This document shows positions 1 to 11,855 of a stretch of DNA of 31,197 nucleotides, piece after piece. Position 1 is the stretch's first letter. Each line of letters begins with the position of its first letter. The notes beneath the pieces were generated by a model. The model ran no database searches. It saw only the letters and a list, made by a program, of their open reading frames with translations, and was not told the origin of the DNA. The DNA comes from Chara braunii (Eukaryota; Streptophyta; Charophyceae; Charales; Characeae), in NCBI GenBank assembly GCA_003427395.1, contig BFEA01000113.1:2498250-2529446 (forward strand), in the 5' to 3' direction. Both the position numbers and the translations under genes were made by a program.

Positions 1-880
1 TTCTTCGTCGTGGTCCTCTTGATGCAGGTGCGCGGCGGCTTCTTCCACCCGAGGTCCGCCATGGCGGACTGCCTCCTTCGGTCACCGCCTCAGCTATGGC
101 GCATCGGCCCTGCACACGACGGCGCGCGTGGAACAGCGGGTACCTGCTCAGATACCAGTGCAATCAGACTCGACTTATTCACACTTTTCATGCACGTGAA
201 CAGCAGAACATACACACTTCCCCTAAGCTACAGCTATGGCGGCTATGGCCGCCGCTACCCTACTTCTATGGCTACGGTATGTCACTCTCGCCCACTCCGT
301 CTTCGGGCCAAGCTGCTGAGGCAGCGCTTCCGCATGGCNTCCGCAGGAATGAATGAATGGCTGGGCGCAGCCTCTTGATTTATACTTGTGTGCTGCGTTG
401 GTCTGCCCTGTACCCCTGGCCCATTGTGCACACAGTCCCAGACGTTACTTGCTGGACTGGACCGGACTGGGTGAACTGGGACTGCTGACTGTACTATGTG
501 GACTACCGCCACTTGACCACTTGCCTCTGCTTAACGCAGGCTCACTCCGAAAGGCCACTTCTAGAAACCTCTAACTTGGCCTTTCGGTACCGTAGCAGCT
601 ACGACTTTGCCCTTTCAGGCAAGTAGCAGCTACGACCTTGACCCTTCAGGCAGTCTACAGCTACCACCGCTAAACTGTCTATACTCCTACCCTACAGGTC
701 TACAGTTTGAATCCCTTCTACCCTGTGACCTACGAGAAGCTACCTACCACTGGCGGTCCTACAGGTAGCAGGTTCAAATCTACGGGTTGACACCGGTACT
801 GTACACAGGTAAGATGGGGAACTACGGATCGAGCCCTGGGATCTGCATCAGCTACCGCGAACTGGTGAATACCGTTTCAC
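1..880. other. No gene recognised; contains an ambiguous base
   Basis: Short open frames here have no recognisable domain, and the base composition looks non-coding. A single N at 339 marks an unresolved base or a collapsed gap. From about 540 to 780 there are imprecise repeats of motifs such as CAGCTACGAC and ACCTACC, which I could not resolve into a clean repeat. Confidence 0.5.
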
Positions 881-1336
881 AAAGTCTCCTGGGCCTCAAA
901 ATGGCCAAAACGTGGATCTGATAAATCTGGAATGCGAACAGACAAAACCGAGAATCGACTAAAGTCTGAGAAACAAAGCAAACCTAAGAAAAATAACTAT
1001 GGACAAAATAATTGATGTTGTTTCAAAGAAAAGCAATTAAGCTGGTCCAGGAGAGAAGAGCTGGACCAAGCTCTACCAGAAGAACAAAAGGTCCAGCCCA
1101 ATGCGAACAAAGTCTCCTGGGCCTCAAAATGGCCAAAACGTGGATCTGAGAAATCTGAAATGCGAACAGACAAAACTGAGAATCGACTAGAGTCTGAGAA
1201 ACAAAGCAGACCTCAGAAAAATAATTGAATGGAACAGACAAGACTGAGAATCGACGAAACTCTGAGAAACAAAGCGGACCTCAGAAAAATAACTGAATGG
1301 ACAAAATAATTGATGTTGTTTCAAAGGAAAGCAATG
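881..1336. repeat. Diverged tandem direct repeat
   Basis: The stretch starting AAAGTCTCCTGGGCCTC at 881 recurs at 1109 (offset 228) and continues through GGCCAAAACGTGGATCTGA, a GCGAACAGACAAAAC segment and GTCTGAGAAACAAAGC. A third, partial copy of the second half lies at about 1229-1336. It ends with the same AAAATAATTGATGTTGTTTC segment seen at about 1005-1024. Copies differ by scattered substitutions and small indels. No coding function is visible. Confidence 0.8.
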
Positions 1337-2119
1337 AAGGCCCTGGAACTGAACCACAGTCATTAGTTCACCCAAAGGGAGTTTCGCGTGGCTCTAGGGC
1401 CCAAGAGTCCAAGGTTGGGCCCTCCCGGGGCCCATGCATACCACACTATGATGTCTCCCTGAAGCCTGTCCCTCAGCGGAGGTACATGAGCACCTCCTTC
1501 TTCTAGCTCTGCTACCATTCTTGCTCTCACTCTGCCTCTCACTCTGTCTGCCTCTCCTCCAGCACGAGCACACACAGCGGCACTCCAGCAGGTGCAAGGC
1601 AAAGAGTGCTGGAGCTAAGGCCCTTCTATTGTCGTGCTGAGTTGGTCTGCCTTAGTAGCAGCCTTACCTCCTCCAATTGCTGAGATTCTTTGGTCTGTGT
1701 GGCCAAGATCTTGCTGCGACCTTAGTGTGCCTTCACCCAGTCGACTATTATGCCTCTGGAAGTACTTTCCAGGCCTTCGGATTGGCGAATTTGGCATGAA
1801 ATGTGCCCATTGCTGCCGTGTGGAGGTATCTGTGACTTTGGGACTCCTGGACCGTGTAGAGCCGAACAACTAATCTCTCCCAGGGCTGGAGTCGACGTTC
1901 AAGGCCCTGGATAGTGAATGTGGATGCTGAACCTCTAGCCTACCAACCCCAGGGCCTCGGCTTGTGCCCCTGGGACCTTACAGCCCAACTTTTAACCCCA
2001 GGTGTTAAGTTGGCCAAAAGCTATGATTGGCAGTGCTGGTTTTGACTGTGGAACCTTACATTACACTGTGTGGGTGAAAAAACTGAAAATTTATAACATA
2101 GTAAACGCATTTAACGCAG
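1337..2119. other. No gene recognised
   Basis: The open frames of up to about 84 codons overlap on both strands and show no domain. The stretch may be intron or 5' flank of the gene whose exons are proposed downstream. Confidence 0.4.
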
Positions 2120-2170
2120 TGCATTTTCGCCAACATTGGTTTGTGCTTGGCAACTCCAATCATCTGCAAG
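2120..2170 (+). CDS. Tentative internal exon of the gene at 2263-4682
   Basis: A 51-bp open stretch is preceded by an AG at 2118-2119 and followed by a good donor, AAG|GTACAT, at 2171. Its frame encodes a segment ending FVLGNSNHLQ. Joining its last partial codon (G) to the proposed acceptor at 2263 (CG CAT) gives an Ala codon and continues in the long downstream frame. The phase agreement is the main support. The acceptor has a poor pyrimidine tract, so this exon is a guess. The implied intron is 92 bp. Confidence 0.3.
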
Positions 2171-2262
2171 GTACATTATTTAGAATATTGGGCAGTCTAC
2201 TCACACCGAACTGACGGGTATGTCTTTGCGTGCATCTGCATGCCTTTTTGTCTGTTTTGCAG

Positions 2263-4682
2263 CGCATTTACGGCTTGGAAAGGTGAAATATCTATGCAAG
2301 AAATCAGCAGGTGTGAAGGAGGATGGTCAACATCGGGACCAGCTTAATCAAGGCGAGGAGATAAATGACGTGGTATCTGACAAAACAACAGGGGGCTGCT
2401 CTTATAAACTGTTGCCATCTTATTGCCATCCGGGAAAGCCAGATGGCCCTGAGAAGACTGCCAAGCGCGCTCGTACAAGTGTAGGCAGCAGTGTCACTGA
2501 TGTGAGTGCTGCTTCTGCACAACGAGCCGGGTTCTTGTCAGGTGCTGATGAAGAAGTGCCACCTAGTGCAACGTTTATGCCTGCCGCAATGTCGATGGTG
2601 ATGTCCTCCGAATGCCCTGTTAGAGAGCGGGACATACACTCGGGGTGTGTAGAGCGTGTCATGCAGGGCACCATTTCCGGTGCAAAAGACAGGAGTGAGA
2701 GCAGTGGTTGCAGTCTGAATGGCCCAATGACTGAGCTGGCACTTTCTCAGGGCTCTGGTGTTGATGATGAAACTGATATCCATCTGGGAATGTCGCCCAC
2801 TGCGAAAGTTAGGACTAGATTCCACCACACCACTACAACCACTACAGGAAGTTCCCTAAGCCCGGTATCTCCGTCCAGCGAAGGAAGTAAAGAAGCGGCA
2901 AGATTAGAGATGACAGGAGCATGCTTGCGACCAGCATGTAATTCCAGCAACGGGTTCAACCATCATCCACAAAATAAGTGTGTGGCTCCTGCGATCGGGA
3001 TTGGGAGCATTTCGACACCGAATGTGCGCTGTGGTGGCGCTTATGCAGGCCCAGTTGCTGGGCCTGGCTTCATCAGCAGTGGTAGGCTGTCTGCATTTCG
3101 CCCCTTGGGCAAAACAACGGCATTGATGTACAGCAACTCGAGTCAGAATGGAGATGGACAATCTCCAGTCAAAGTCTCATTGGCATCCGACAGAGGTGTG
3201 GTGAATGATATGGATAAGGTGTCAGGTGTGATGTGCTCCAACCAGCAAAGGCAAGCTTGCTCAGGAAATTCTGTGTCCACCAGCCTTGGGACATGTGTGG
3301 TGGGAGATTCGGTCAAGCTGACACTGGCCACAGGAGTCCGAGGGGACTCGTCTTCACCCCCTCCATCCCCCAAGCAAGGTTCACTTGGACAGTCAGGATG
3401 CACATCAGGATCCGATCAGCCTGAGCATGATGCGAAACCACTTCTGTGCAAGATTGATACAAAGGCTTCCGGTTCCCTTTGCTCTGAGGCCAACTCAGAA
3501 GAGCGGGATATGGTCCAGGAGGGATTCTGTTGTCTTCCTGTTATCTCCCTATCCCTCAAATCTATTTCCGATGATGTCCACCCTCGTTGTGGGGATCCGG
3601 TGAAGCATCGGGAGCCTATAGAGCAGGTGAAGAAGGGTACCTCTCAAGGAAACCGTAACCTTTTCATGCTCACTTCCTCGACCATCAGCGAGGAGCAACT
3701 GGAACATTGTGATCACCCCTCGTTCTGCAATCGGGCCACATGTGTGATTGCTGAGGAATCTCATCACGAAGGTAGTGAGGATATGTTGGAGAAAACAGAT
3801 ACTGTGGGTACGGGAGAGGGGGCAGCCACTTGCAAGGTGGAGGATGGAGAATTGAGCCTGCAGGCAGACTATTGCATCAAACAGCCTGGGTCTGCAAAAA
3901 GTGTGTCATCCAGTCCTGTGTCCTTTGCAGTGGCCCACTGGCCGTGTGCTGTATTGGCTGATGAGGAGCATGATGAGTCTGCACTGCAGAGGGTTGAAAT
4001 CGTCCCTTTGAGTTCAAATGCAGGAATGTCAAGTCGAATACAGCCAGTGATTATAGATGCAAACACATGCTTGACGATGAGCACTTGCAGCGCTACGGCT
4101 GCCCGGGACACAAGTCCGAACTCCGACAAGCACAGCCATCCTCCTGCGCCCAGACCTCTGGCACCGTCACCAACAGCCCCGCCTTTGCCATGTGACATTT
4201 CGCAGTCATCTGGGCCACTGTCTGCGATGTCGTTAGCAACGCAGCACTGGCTAAGTCCACTCCTGTTCCCAAGTTCTGGTCCATCTGGTGGCACCTCGGC
4301 TGCAGCAGTGCAACTTTCGTCATCACTGCTGAATCCTTTGGTGCTCGGAATGGCCCCATCGGTAGCTCCTATCGGCAGTGTTCTGTGCACCAATAACATG
4401 GGAGGAGGGACAAACCCCTTTGGGTGGGCTGGCGTCTCGAGAATGATGCCGTGGGCCTTGGGCCTTCATGAAATGATCGGAGGCATGGCTGGGCTGGTTG
4501 CAGCAACTTCCTCCATAAGGCGTGCTGCCATTGAAGCTGGGGGCTGGGGAAGTACAGCAGCTGGAGAATCCTGCAGTGCCTGGAAAGCCTCGGACGACTC
4601 AGGTAATCATTCTGTGTCCTCGAGCTCGGTTGATTGTAATTCTTCATTATCCATGGCAGGCCTCGCCGTCAAAAGATTTTGA
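2263..4682 (+). CDS. Large terminal exon of an unidentified Ser-rich protein
   Basis: The frame is open from an ATG at 2220 to TGA at 4680-4682 (820 codons). The first 14 codons look like intron: a pyrimidine tract ending TTTTGCAG falls at 2255-2262, so the exon probably starts at 2263. The start of the exon reads HLRLGKVKYLCKKS, followed by about 800 residues rich in Ser, Gly, Pro, Thr and Cys. A basic patch (KTAKRARTS) lies near residue 80. The C-terminal 150 residues are more hydrophobic, with Gly/Ala/Met-rich stretches. I recognise no enzyme motif, membrane span or repeat domain. An open frame of this length is unlikely by chance and its codon use looks coding, so I take it for a host gene, perhaps a regulatory or disordered protein. 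A 57-bp in-frame candidate intron (GT at 4603, AG at 4659) lies near the end. It would remove 19 codons without changing the stop. Upstream exons are not identified. Confidence 0.6.
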
Positions 4683-6373
4683 GAGAAGAGACATTTTGTG
4701 TTGGGCTGAGGCTGCATTCGACAACTAATGTACTTCTTGGTTTTTGTTGACTGGTGCTTTCCACTTGTACAGTACACTTGAGTATTTTTCTTTACGAAAT
4801 GTCACGCAATGAAGGTGGCAGGAGTATAAAGGGATGGTTGCCTACGGGAGCCGAGGGCAGTAGGGGACCGAAGGGCTGACGACTGATGGCTTCAAAGAGT
4901 GACGGACAAACAGACAATGTGGAACAGGGTCAGACAATCAGGTTTGGTGCAGGGAATTAGTTAAACAAGGGGTTTTCCATATAGCCGGGCTTTATGTGTG
5001 TCGAGGAACACAATCCACAGCCTGGTTATGCGAAGTGCAATATTTCTTTGGTGTAGAGCTATGGGAGTGTGGCTTTAGGGACTTGTGTGACAGCCATGCT
5101 GGCAGGCTCTTCTGTAGACATGGATAGTGTTATGTGAGTTGGTGCTTTGCAGATATCGTTTGCCTGACTAACCGTAACTCTATGTTCGCTTTAGAAGGGA
5201 AAAAGTTGCTCGCTTTCTGGGGTGGGGGCAATTCTGTTTCTACTTATGAACTCACATTTACCATGGTCAGTTACAGAGTTCTCTGCGGAAAATTTCTGTC
5301 CAGAAACTGACCGCAGTCTTACGATTGTATAAGATACTGTGTATCATCAGAAGGAAGGGAATGCAGTCTTCTAGGATAAGCTGTAATGCATGCTCAAGGT
5401 TAGTTTCACCGAGAGAGCAAGTGAATTCGCGACTGGAAAACGAGCAATGTCGTGGCGTTATGTACTAAATGGAGGAGACGGGGATGATGACAATCCCGCA
5501 TTGAGTTAGTGTATGGGGGTATGCAGCGCGTGAAATAGTCTGCGAACAGCGCAGAGGGGATAGGTGATCCCAGTGACAGTTGTGATGTGTTCACAGATAT
5601 GAAGGTTGTCAGCTACGTGCAGGAGCTGCGTACAAGTTTTTGTTTAGAATTGGGGAGATTGTACTTGCGCTATAGAAGGAATGAGGCTGTATGCCAGGTG
5701 CTGACTGCATTGATCGATCCGTTGAGATTATGGATGAGCATTTTACTCTGCCTTCGCTTCCTCCCGTTTATCTTTACTCCTAGACTAGATCACGGGGGGA
5801 TGTTGTCTATCAATGCCCCAGTTTTGCAGTTCGGCATAGCCCTTTCGGTCCATGTAGTTTTATATTGCAGGCGAATGATATGGCAGTTTAGGCCCAGTGA
5901 TACTCTGGTCATGGACGACCATCTGTGTGTGACATTATTTTTTGACAGTAGATCACTTTTTCTGAGGGTAACTTGTCAATGACGATGACATTGTCACTCT
6001 CGCTGCTCGTTCATTGGCACTGTGTAGGTTTATTTATTGCTCTGGTTGTGTGTGGAAGTTTTGATCATGGATCGTTTCATTCAGGGTATATCAGGCAGGA
6101 TCTTGTGGTTGGTGCTTGCCTTCAACTTCGAGTTTCGTGTATTTCATCTTGTTCTTTGGTTTTCCTCTTTTGTCCCTGCTCTTTCTCTTTTGGTCACTTT
6201 CTGTCAGGGTCGATTACTAAAAACCCTTGTAAATATGGAAAACGTTTTTCAAAACTTCAAAACTTCCTATTGCTTAATGCAGAAATGTAATAAGTTTGTG
6301 CCACTTTGTGGTATATCCGCACAGCTTTGATAGGAGCATTCCTGATAACTTGTATTTATTGCTAGAGGGGATC

Positions 6374-6378
<5 letters not shown>
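4683..6378. other. Probable 3' UTR and intergenic DNA
   Basis: No supported coding region. Open frames of 60 to 131 codons around 5590-6330 are low in complexity, hydrophobic by composition and overlap one another. The first few hundred bases are probably the 3' UTR of the preceding gene. I could not place a polyadenylation signal confidently. Confidence 0.5.

Positions 6379-6446
<68 letters not shown>
6379..6446. repeat. (GT)34 microsatellite
   Basis: Uninterrupted GT dinucleotides for 68 bp, following ATCACTCT and ending at TTCC. Confidence 0.98.
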
Positions 6447-6448
<2 letters not shown>

Positions 6449-6539
6449 CCTAATTGATGCCGCTGCTGGGGTTTGGATGTGTATAATGTACCAAGTAGCA
6501 AGTTCAAATTCAGTTCAGTGCATCTGTGCTGCTGATCCC

Positions 6540-6780
6540 TCCCTCCACCTATCTGCCAAGCCGTCTGCCCACACTACCACTCACCACCTGTTTCTGTTCG
6601 TCCCCCCGTATGGTTTCTGGCCATTATTTTACTCCACTTGTTCATCCGTGACCCATCTACAACTCTTCTTGCCTGCTAATGTGCATGGCCACACTCCCTG
6701 CACCACCGTCTATCATCTAATTGTTTCCCACCGGTCTGGAAACATACTTGCCGCTCTCTGTTCGTCTTCATCGTCGACTC

Positions 6781-6868
<88 letters not shown>

Positions 6869-8865
6869 CGCCCGCTGTCTGTGTGTTTTGGACTTTTTCC
6901 TGCCCTTTTTCCCTTTTTGGCTACCTCTTTCCATTCCCGTTCTTTTCCCTTTCCCTCGTACTCTTTTGTTCACCCCATGTCTCTCTCTTCCCTATTTTCC
7001 TCATTACTCATTTTGTCATTCTCGTTCTCATTCCCCTCACTCTCTGTCTACCTCCTTTCCTCGCGGTTTCCCTCCTTCCCTTATGACCTCTTATTTTCCC
7101 TTGCTCTCTTTTCTGTTGTTTGGTTTACCTACCTACCTCTTCTTCTGGTTTGGCTTTCCGTTTCTGTTGATTTCCATTTCTGTTGATTTCCATTTCTGTC
7201 TGTATCCCTCTCTGTGCCTTGCGCTCCCGTTTTCACTTTGGTCCCTTTCTACTTTCCTTTACTCTCACTCTCCTCTTCTCTGTTTCCCTTTTTTTTTTTT
7301 GGTCTCTTTCCTCTCTCGTGTTCTGTCCTTTTCCCTTTCTCTCATCCCCTCTCCAGATCCTCATTCTTCCCTTTCTTCTTCCCTCTAGTCCTCCCTTTCT
7401 CTCCTTCTCCTAATCTTTCCTTTCATTCTGCTTCTCCTTCTTTTCTTTGTTCTTCTTGTCCTCGTCTTTCTCCTTGGTTTTCTCCTGCTTCTCCTCCTTT
7501 CTGTATTTCCTCTCATTGCGATGACTTTTTGGTCTACTTCTACATCTTTGCTCTTCTTCCTCCTGTTCTCCTTCCTCTTTCTTCTCTGCTTCCTCCCACA
7601 CCATGTTATTTTTCAGCTATGTTTTTTGTCCCTCTTCCTGTTCTTCCTCTTCATGTTTTTTCCTTTTCTTGTTTTTCTTCCTCCTTTCCTTCTTTTGCAT
7701 CTTCCTCTTCCCCTCCATTCTCGCCCTCTTCTTGTCTTCTTCCTGTCCATTCTCTTCATCCTTTTCTTCCACTTCCCCCTCCACCTCCCCTCCTTGTCCT
7801 TCTCCCTTCTCTTCCTTTGCATCTTTGTTCCATCCTATTCTTCCTCATGTTCTTCTCCTTCCTCCTCTTCTTCCTTTCTTCCATCCCTTTCCTCGTCCTC
7901 GGCTACATCCTCCTCCGCCTCTTCCTGCTCTTATTTTCCTCTTTTCTCCACCTCTTCCTGTCCTTCCTGTCCTTCCTGTCCTTCCTCTCCTTCCTCTCCT
8001 TCCTCTTCTACCTCGCATTCCACTTCCTTCTTAGTGAGCTGTGTAATGGGCAACTATTTCATGTAGTTAACAGGGCACTTCTCTTCTGTCTCCTCTTCTT
8101 TCTCCTCCTCCCTTGGGAGGATGAGCTTCTATGTGACCTTTTACTGTTCTGTTCTTCTTCCTCTTCATGCTCATCTCCTCTTCCTACTTTTCCTCCTCTG
8201 CTTCTCTCGCTCCGACCTTTTTCTTTGCCCTCTTCCTTTTCTCCCTCTTCCTTTTGTCCTCTCCTTTTCCTCCCCTTGGCTTTCTATTTGTCTTCTTCTC
8301 TCATCTTCTCCCACTTCTTATTTTTCTTCCTCCTCTTCATTCTTCCTCCCCTTCTTCCTCGTCTCTGTTTTCGTCTTCTTTCTCTTGTTGCTTCCTCCTC
8401 GTATTTCTTGTCGTCTTCCTTTTCTCCCCTCTTCTTTCCCTTTCCTCATGTTCTTCCTTCTCTTTCACCTATTCTCCTTGTTCATTTTTCTCCTCTTCCT
8501 TCCCCTTCTTCCTTTTCTTACTCTTCCTCCTCCTCCTCCTCCTCCTCCTCCTCGGCCTCGTTGTTATGTCCCCACTTCTTCTCGTCCATTCTATTGTTCT
8601 TCTTTTCTTCCTCTTTCCATGTTGCTCCTCCTTGCCCTCGTCCCCCATCCTCTTCCTCTTCTTCCTCTTCTTCCTCTTGTGCCTCTTTCTTGTCTCTCTC
8701 GTCTTGCCCCCCTCCCCACTTTTTCCTCTTCATCTTCTTCCTCCTCCCCTCCCACTTTCTCCCTCGTCTTTCCTCTTCCTCTTCTTCTTCTACATCTTCT
8801 CCTTCTTCTTGCCTTCGTCCTCTTCTTCTTCCCCATGGACTTATAATGCTAGAGCCTAGAAGCCT
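6540..8865. repeat. Long polypyrimidine-biased tract
   Basis: About 2.3 kb in which the top strand is overwhelmingly C and T. It includes a (TCTG)n/(TC)n microsatellite at about 6780-6865, TCCTTCCTG-type tandem units at about 7957-8007 and (CTC)n at about 8526-8552. All six frames show very long open stretches (up to 567 codons) because purine-containing stop codons are rare. The predicted proteins are only Ser/Phe/Leu/Pro strings, or Lys/Glu/Arg strings on the other strand. I treat them as composition artefacts, not genes. Confidence 0.9.
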
Positions 8866-10270
8866 TTTTTTTTTTCCAGAAAAAGAAACAGTCTGGCTGT
8901 TAGGAGGGGTGATATGAGCAGCCCCACCTAACTGACTTTCTGGTTGCTCCAATCTATTGGTGGGGAGCGTCACCTGCTGGAAATCGGGTACAACGTCCCT
9001 ATGCATACAACTTGAAGGCCTTAGATACATGTTGAAGAACGAATGTTTCCCTGCCAGCATTGATTGCCCCAGATAACCGGGGGACTGACTGTGCAGGGTG
9101 GGAGTCAGCAGGCCGTCAGTCCTAACCTCGCTCAGCCACGCCACTCCATCTTGGCTGCACAGGGTGGTGGCCAGCCGGCCGTCTATACTACCCCACTCAG
9201 CATTGCTCTGCCTTGACCACCCCCCTTCCTCTTCCAAAGCAGTCCCTCAGAATTGTTGCCGGTGTCTTGTCGATGTGCCCATTGCTCCGCACTCCGGAGA
9301 GTGATGCTGCCTAGGCCGCTCCATGCCACTGTAGATCCACCATGGAGAAACGGTGGGGTGGAAAGGGGTCAGCAAACTCTGAAGGAGGGTGCAGTGGAAC
9401 TGCGGAGTCCACCTTGGTCCAACCTTTGAAGCAGATAATATAGTCCTGCCTAAACTCATCGCAACCAAGTTTCGGTTGCTGGCCTCCTTCCCATCGAACG
9501 TAGGCTATCCAGCCCCCGCCGTCACTCCCCAACCATTCCCCGGAGAATTGTTCGATGGCTCGTATTATGTCACTTTTCGTATGAAACGGATCTAATTGGG
9601 CTTTCACCTTTTGCCACTGCGCCATGAGTTCTTCGTGATCATATTGCCTAACCACTTCTGTGACTTCCTCCCCCTCTATTCTGACACTTTCAATCGTGTG
9701 TACGCACCATTTTCGCCAGAGGGCCCAAATGACAGCTCTCCTCCTTGTTCTGAACATGTTACAGGACTGGCACCAGGGCAGCGCTTAACCTTTTTGTTCT
9801 AGGTAGGTACGATCTATTAGCCAGTTGTTTGTGGGGAGGCAGTGGTGCTCTATCTGCCACTGCAGCGAGACCGATTTTGCAGGCTCAGATCTCGTTGCCA
9901 TACCATCGGATGGGTCGAACAGCGTCCCTCCCCACATTTAGCTGATACAGCTACCGCTCACTTAGAATGCCCTTCACATTAATCCTCGGTCTCAGAGGCG
10001 GTAGACAGATTTCACTGACGAGGTAAATAAGGCCTTATTTACACCGCACCCTGTTCTACTTGTCGGGGTCCACTGCCACTCCTTCGGGTCAAGGGGGAGT
10101 TCTGCAAACGGGATTCCGAGGTGAAATGCAAACCGGTCCTGCGAGTGGAGTGCCCGGGTGCGGTACAAGTCCATCCTTTTCCACCGTAATGCTAGAAACC
10201 TAAGATCGGAGCGGTAGAACAAGTGGGAGCTGTATGGCGCACGTGAAATACCACTGCTTTTAAGTTTCAA
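8866..10270 (-). mobile_element. LINE (non-LTR retrotransposon) 3' fragment, minus strand
   Basis: Read on the minus strand this is the C-terminal end of a LINE ORF2 plus its 3' UTR. The stretch 10270-9992 encodes a segment ending SVKSVYRL, matching SVKSTYRLL of the plus-strand copy at 13042-15303. A segment around 9900 (DAVRPIRWYG) matches DAIRPIWWF of that copy. The stretch 9757-9311 encodes RRRAVIWALWRKW, matching RRVVMWAIWRRH. The 3' UTRs share a CCAGCAGGTG...CTCCCCACCAATAGAT segment (minus strand near 8955-8985; plus strand at 15184-15213). An oligo(T) at 8866-8876 is the tail. The Cys/His part of the ORF between these blocks is missing here, so the copy is internally deleted, and it has frameshifts. 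No clear target-site duplication was found. Confidence 0.75.
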
Positions 10271-10287
10271 GTTTTAACGTGATTTTC

Positions 10288-10505
10288 TATGTTACCGGGC
10301 TGAACGTCCGGGACCCCCCTGACCGTCCGGGGTTCTCCGGTCAGACAACTGGTCGGGCATCCTCCTGAGGCAGTCTGTCTAAAAGCCCGAACGGCAAAAA
10401 AAAAAAAAAAAAAAAAAAAAAAGATCCGAAAAAAAACTATGTTAAGCAGAAAAATAAACTGAACAACTTTTGCCTTGTGCAAGGAATATGAGCGAGAGCG
10501 ATAGA
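10288..10505 (-). repeat. Inverted-repeat (MITE-like) element, copy 1
   Basis: The AT-rich core at about 10424-10474, read on the minus strand, is nearly identical to 23189-23237; both contain GGCAAAAGTTGTTCAGTTTA and a CATAG...TTTTTCGGA segment. The GC-rich outer part (GTTACCGGGCTGAACGTCCGGG from 10291) resembles the outer arm of the 23085-23349 copy. A 27-bp A run (about 10396-10422) lies between them. The far end is not clean, so the limits are approximate. Confidence 0.6.
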
Positions 10506-11590
10506 CAGAATCCAAATTGCAAAATCACGAAGTAGTCCAGATAGTCATGTAAGTAGAGAGCACAGTGCACCAAGATACCATCCGAATAAGAGTAATAGAA
10601 TGAAGTCTAGTGCCAATGCCGACGCTCTCTGGTCACACCAACACTGTATCCAATGTCTCTCCTACTGTGCGGCGCCCAGCGCCCAGCCTACACTACTCTG
10701 CACATCTATCCTATCTATGTTCATGCAACTGGCTCACATCGAAGTTGAAGACTAATGTACGTGACGTCATCACCAATGCTGACCGCCAGCATACACCAGG
10801 TACGTTCTTTCTCCTCCCCTCATCATACCCTGTCTCTTCTTTGCATACGCCTCCTACCCGAAGACCACCATCGCCATCACCCACTTACCCGCACACGCAG
10901 CCCAGCTATGGCCGCCTTGCGCCTGCTGCCACAGCAGCTCACCTCTCACCTCTTAGCGCTCGTGCGCGCCCCCGCCTGCCTGCATAACGCAGTGTTGCAC
11001 GGCAAATTTGCAGCGTGGCCGCAATGCCTGCTCAAGCCAGAATGTCCTAGCCCTGGGGTACACACTTCCCTTTATGGAAAGTGTCTGCTGCTGTCCAGCC
11101 TGGCCAGGCGTGTGGGGGGCCCAGTAGCTTGCCTCTGGCCCCAAGTGTCTGCGCCCAGGCCCAGTTTCAGATACTGGCCTGGGCCTCGCGCAGTTAGGCA
11201 TGTCATGGCAGCCACCTAGCCTCCAAGTGTCTACAGCAATCTCATTGGCTCGCGGCTCATGTGTGACGACAATGCTGCTTCCTCATTGGCCCGCGGCCAG
11301 TCCGTGATGTGTCGGGCTCACACAGCGTGTGCCCAGGGCGCAACCACCTCAGCCCTGGGCTCAACTGTACAGCGCAGCCATTTGCTTCTGGAAAGAGCCT
11401 GGAGGCTAATGTTGCTTTGTAACCAACTGGCGTGCTGCAACTGTCTGAGTACCCACATATGGAAAAATGTTGAAAACAGGCCTCGCGTGGATATTCAGGC
11501 CCGTTTTCACTTAGGGTGGGCACGGGCTTGCTAGGCGCCGCAGCCCAGAACACTTGAATGTTTGATAAGGGCCCCGCTAGGGCTCATTCC
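10506..11590. other. Unassigned; possible 3' LTR region of the gypsy element
   Basis: No domain is visible in the open frames. The stretch directly follows (in minus-strand sense) the chromodomain end of the gypsy element. A purine-rich minus-strand stretch at about 11585-11612 could be its polypurine tract, so part of this region may be the 3' LTR. I found no second copy of it near the other end of the element, so the LTR assignment is unproven. Confidence 0.3.
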
Positions 11591-11855
11591 TCACATTCCA
11601 TTCCCCTTAGCTTCGAAAGTCCGCTGAGATGCTTCTACGCAGGTGCCTTCCCCTTCAGTCTTCGCTCGTAATCTGCCACAATCTGAGGGGCTGTCTTGAC
11701 AAGCTCCTCTTTTGTGAACCAACAATCTTTTTTTAGATCTGTATGATGCCTGAACCTGACCCGGTAAGTCTCTATGTTCCAAGATGTCGTCGATGTCCAC
11801 GTGGCCATCCATGGTTGGGGGCAGCATTGACCTTCTTGATGGTAACAGATCTGTC
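11591..11855 (-). pseudogene. Chromodomain of the gypsy element
   Basis: One frame gives MLPPTMDGHVDIDDILEHRD, the start of a chromodomain. A second frame gives YRVRFRHHTDLKKDCWFTKE and ELVKTAPQIVADYERRL, its conserved aromatic and C-terminal part. A frameshift separates the two. In chromoviruses this domain directs integration to modified chromatin. Confidence 0.8.

Noticed and set aside
5587-6330. Overlapping small plus-strand frames downstream of the Ser-rich gene
   Set aside because: Hydrophobic, T-rich composition, mutual overlap and no start context or domain; probably UTR or intergenic.
6379-6446. CRISPR or other array-like repeat
   Set aside because: It is a plain dinucleotide microsatellite; no spacers.
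7214-8917. 567-codon open frame on the plus strand
   Set aside because: It lies wholly in polypyrimidine DNA and encodes only Ser/Phe/Leu/Pro strings. Other frames are equally open, so composition explains it.
8518-9237. 239-codon Glu/Gly/Arg-rich open frame on the minus strand
   Set aside because: Half is the complement of the C/T tract and the rest is LINE 3' UTR; no coding signal.
10506-11590. 3' LTR of the gypsy element
   Set aside because: Position is right, but no matching second LTR, TG...CA ends or primer-binding site could be found, so I list it only as possible.
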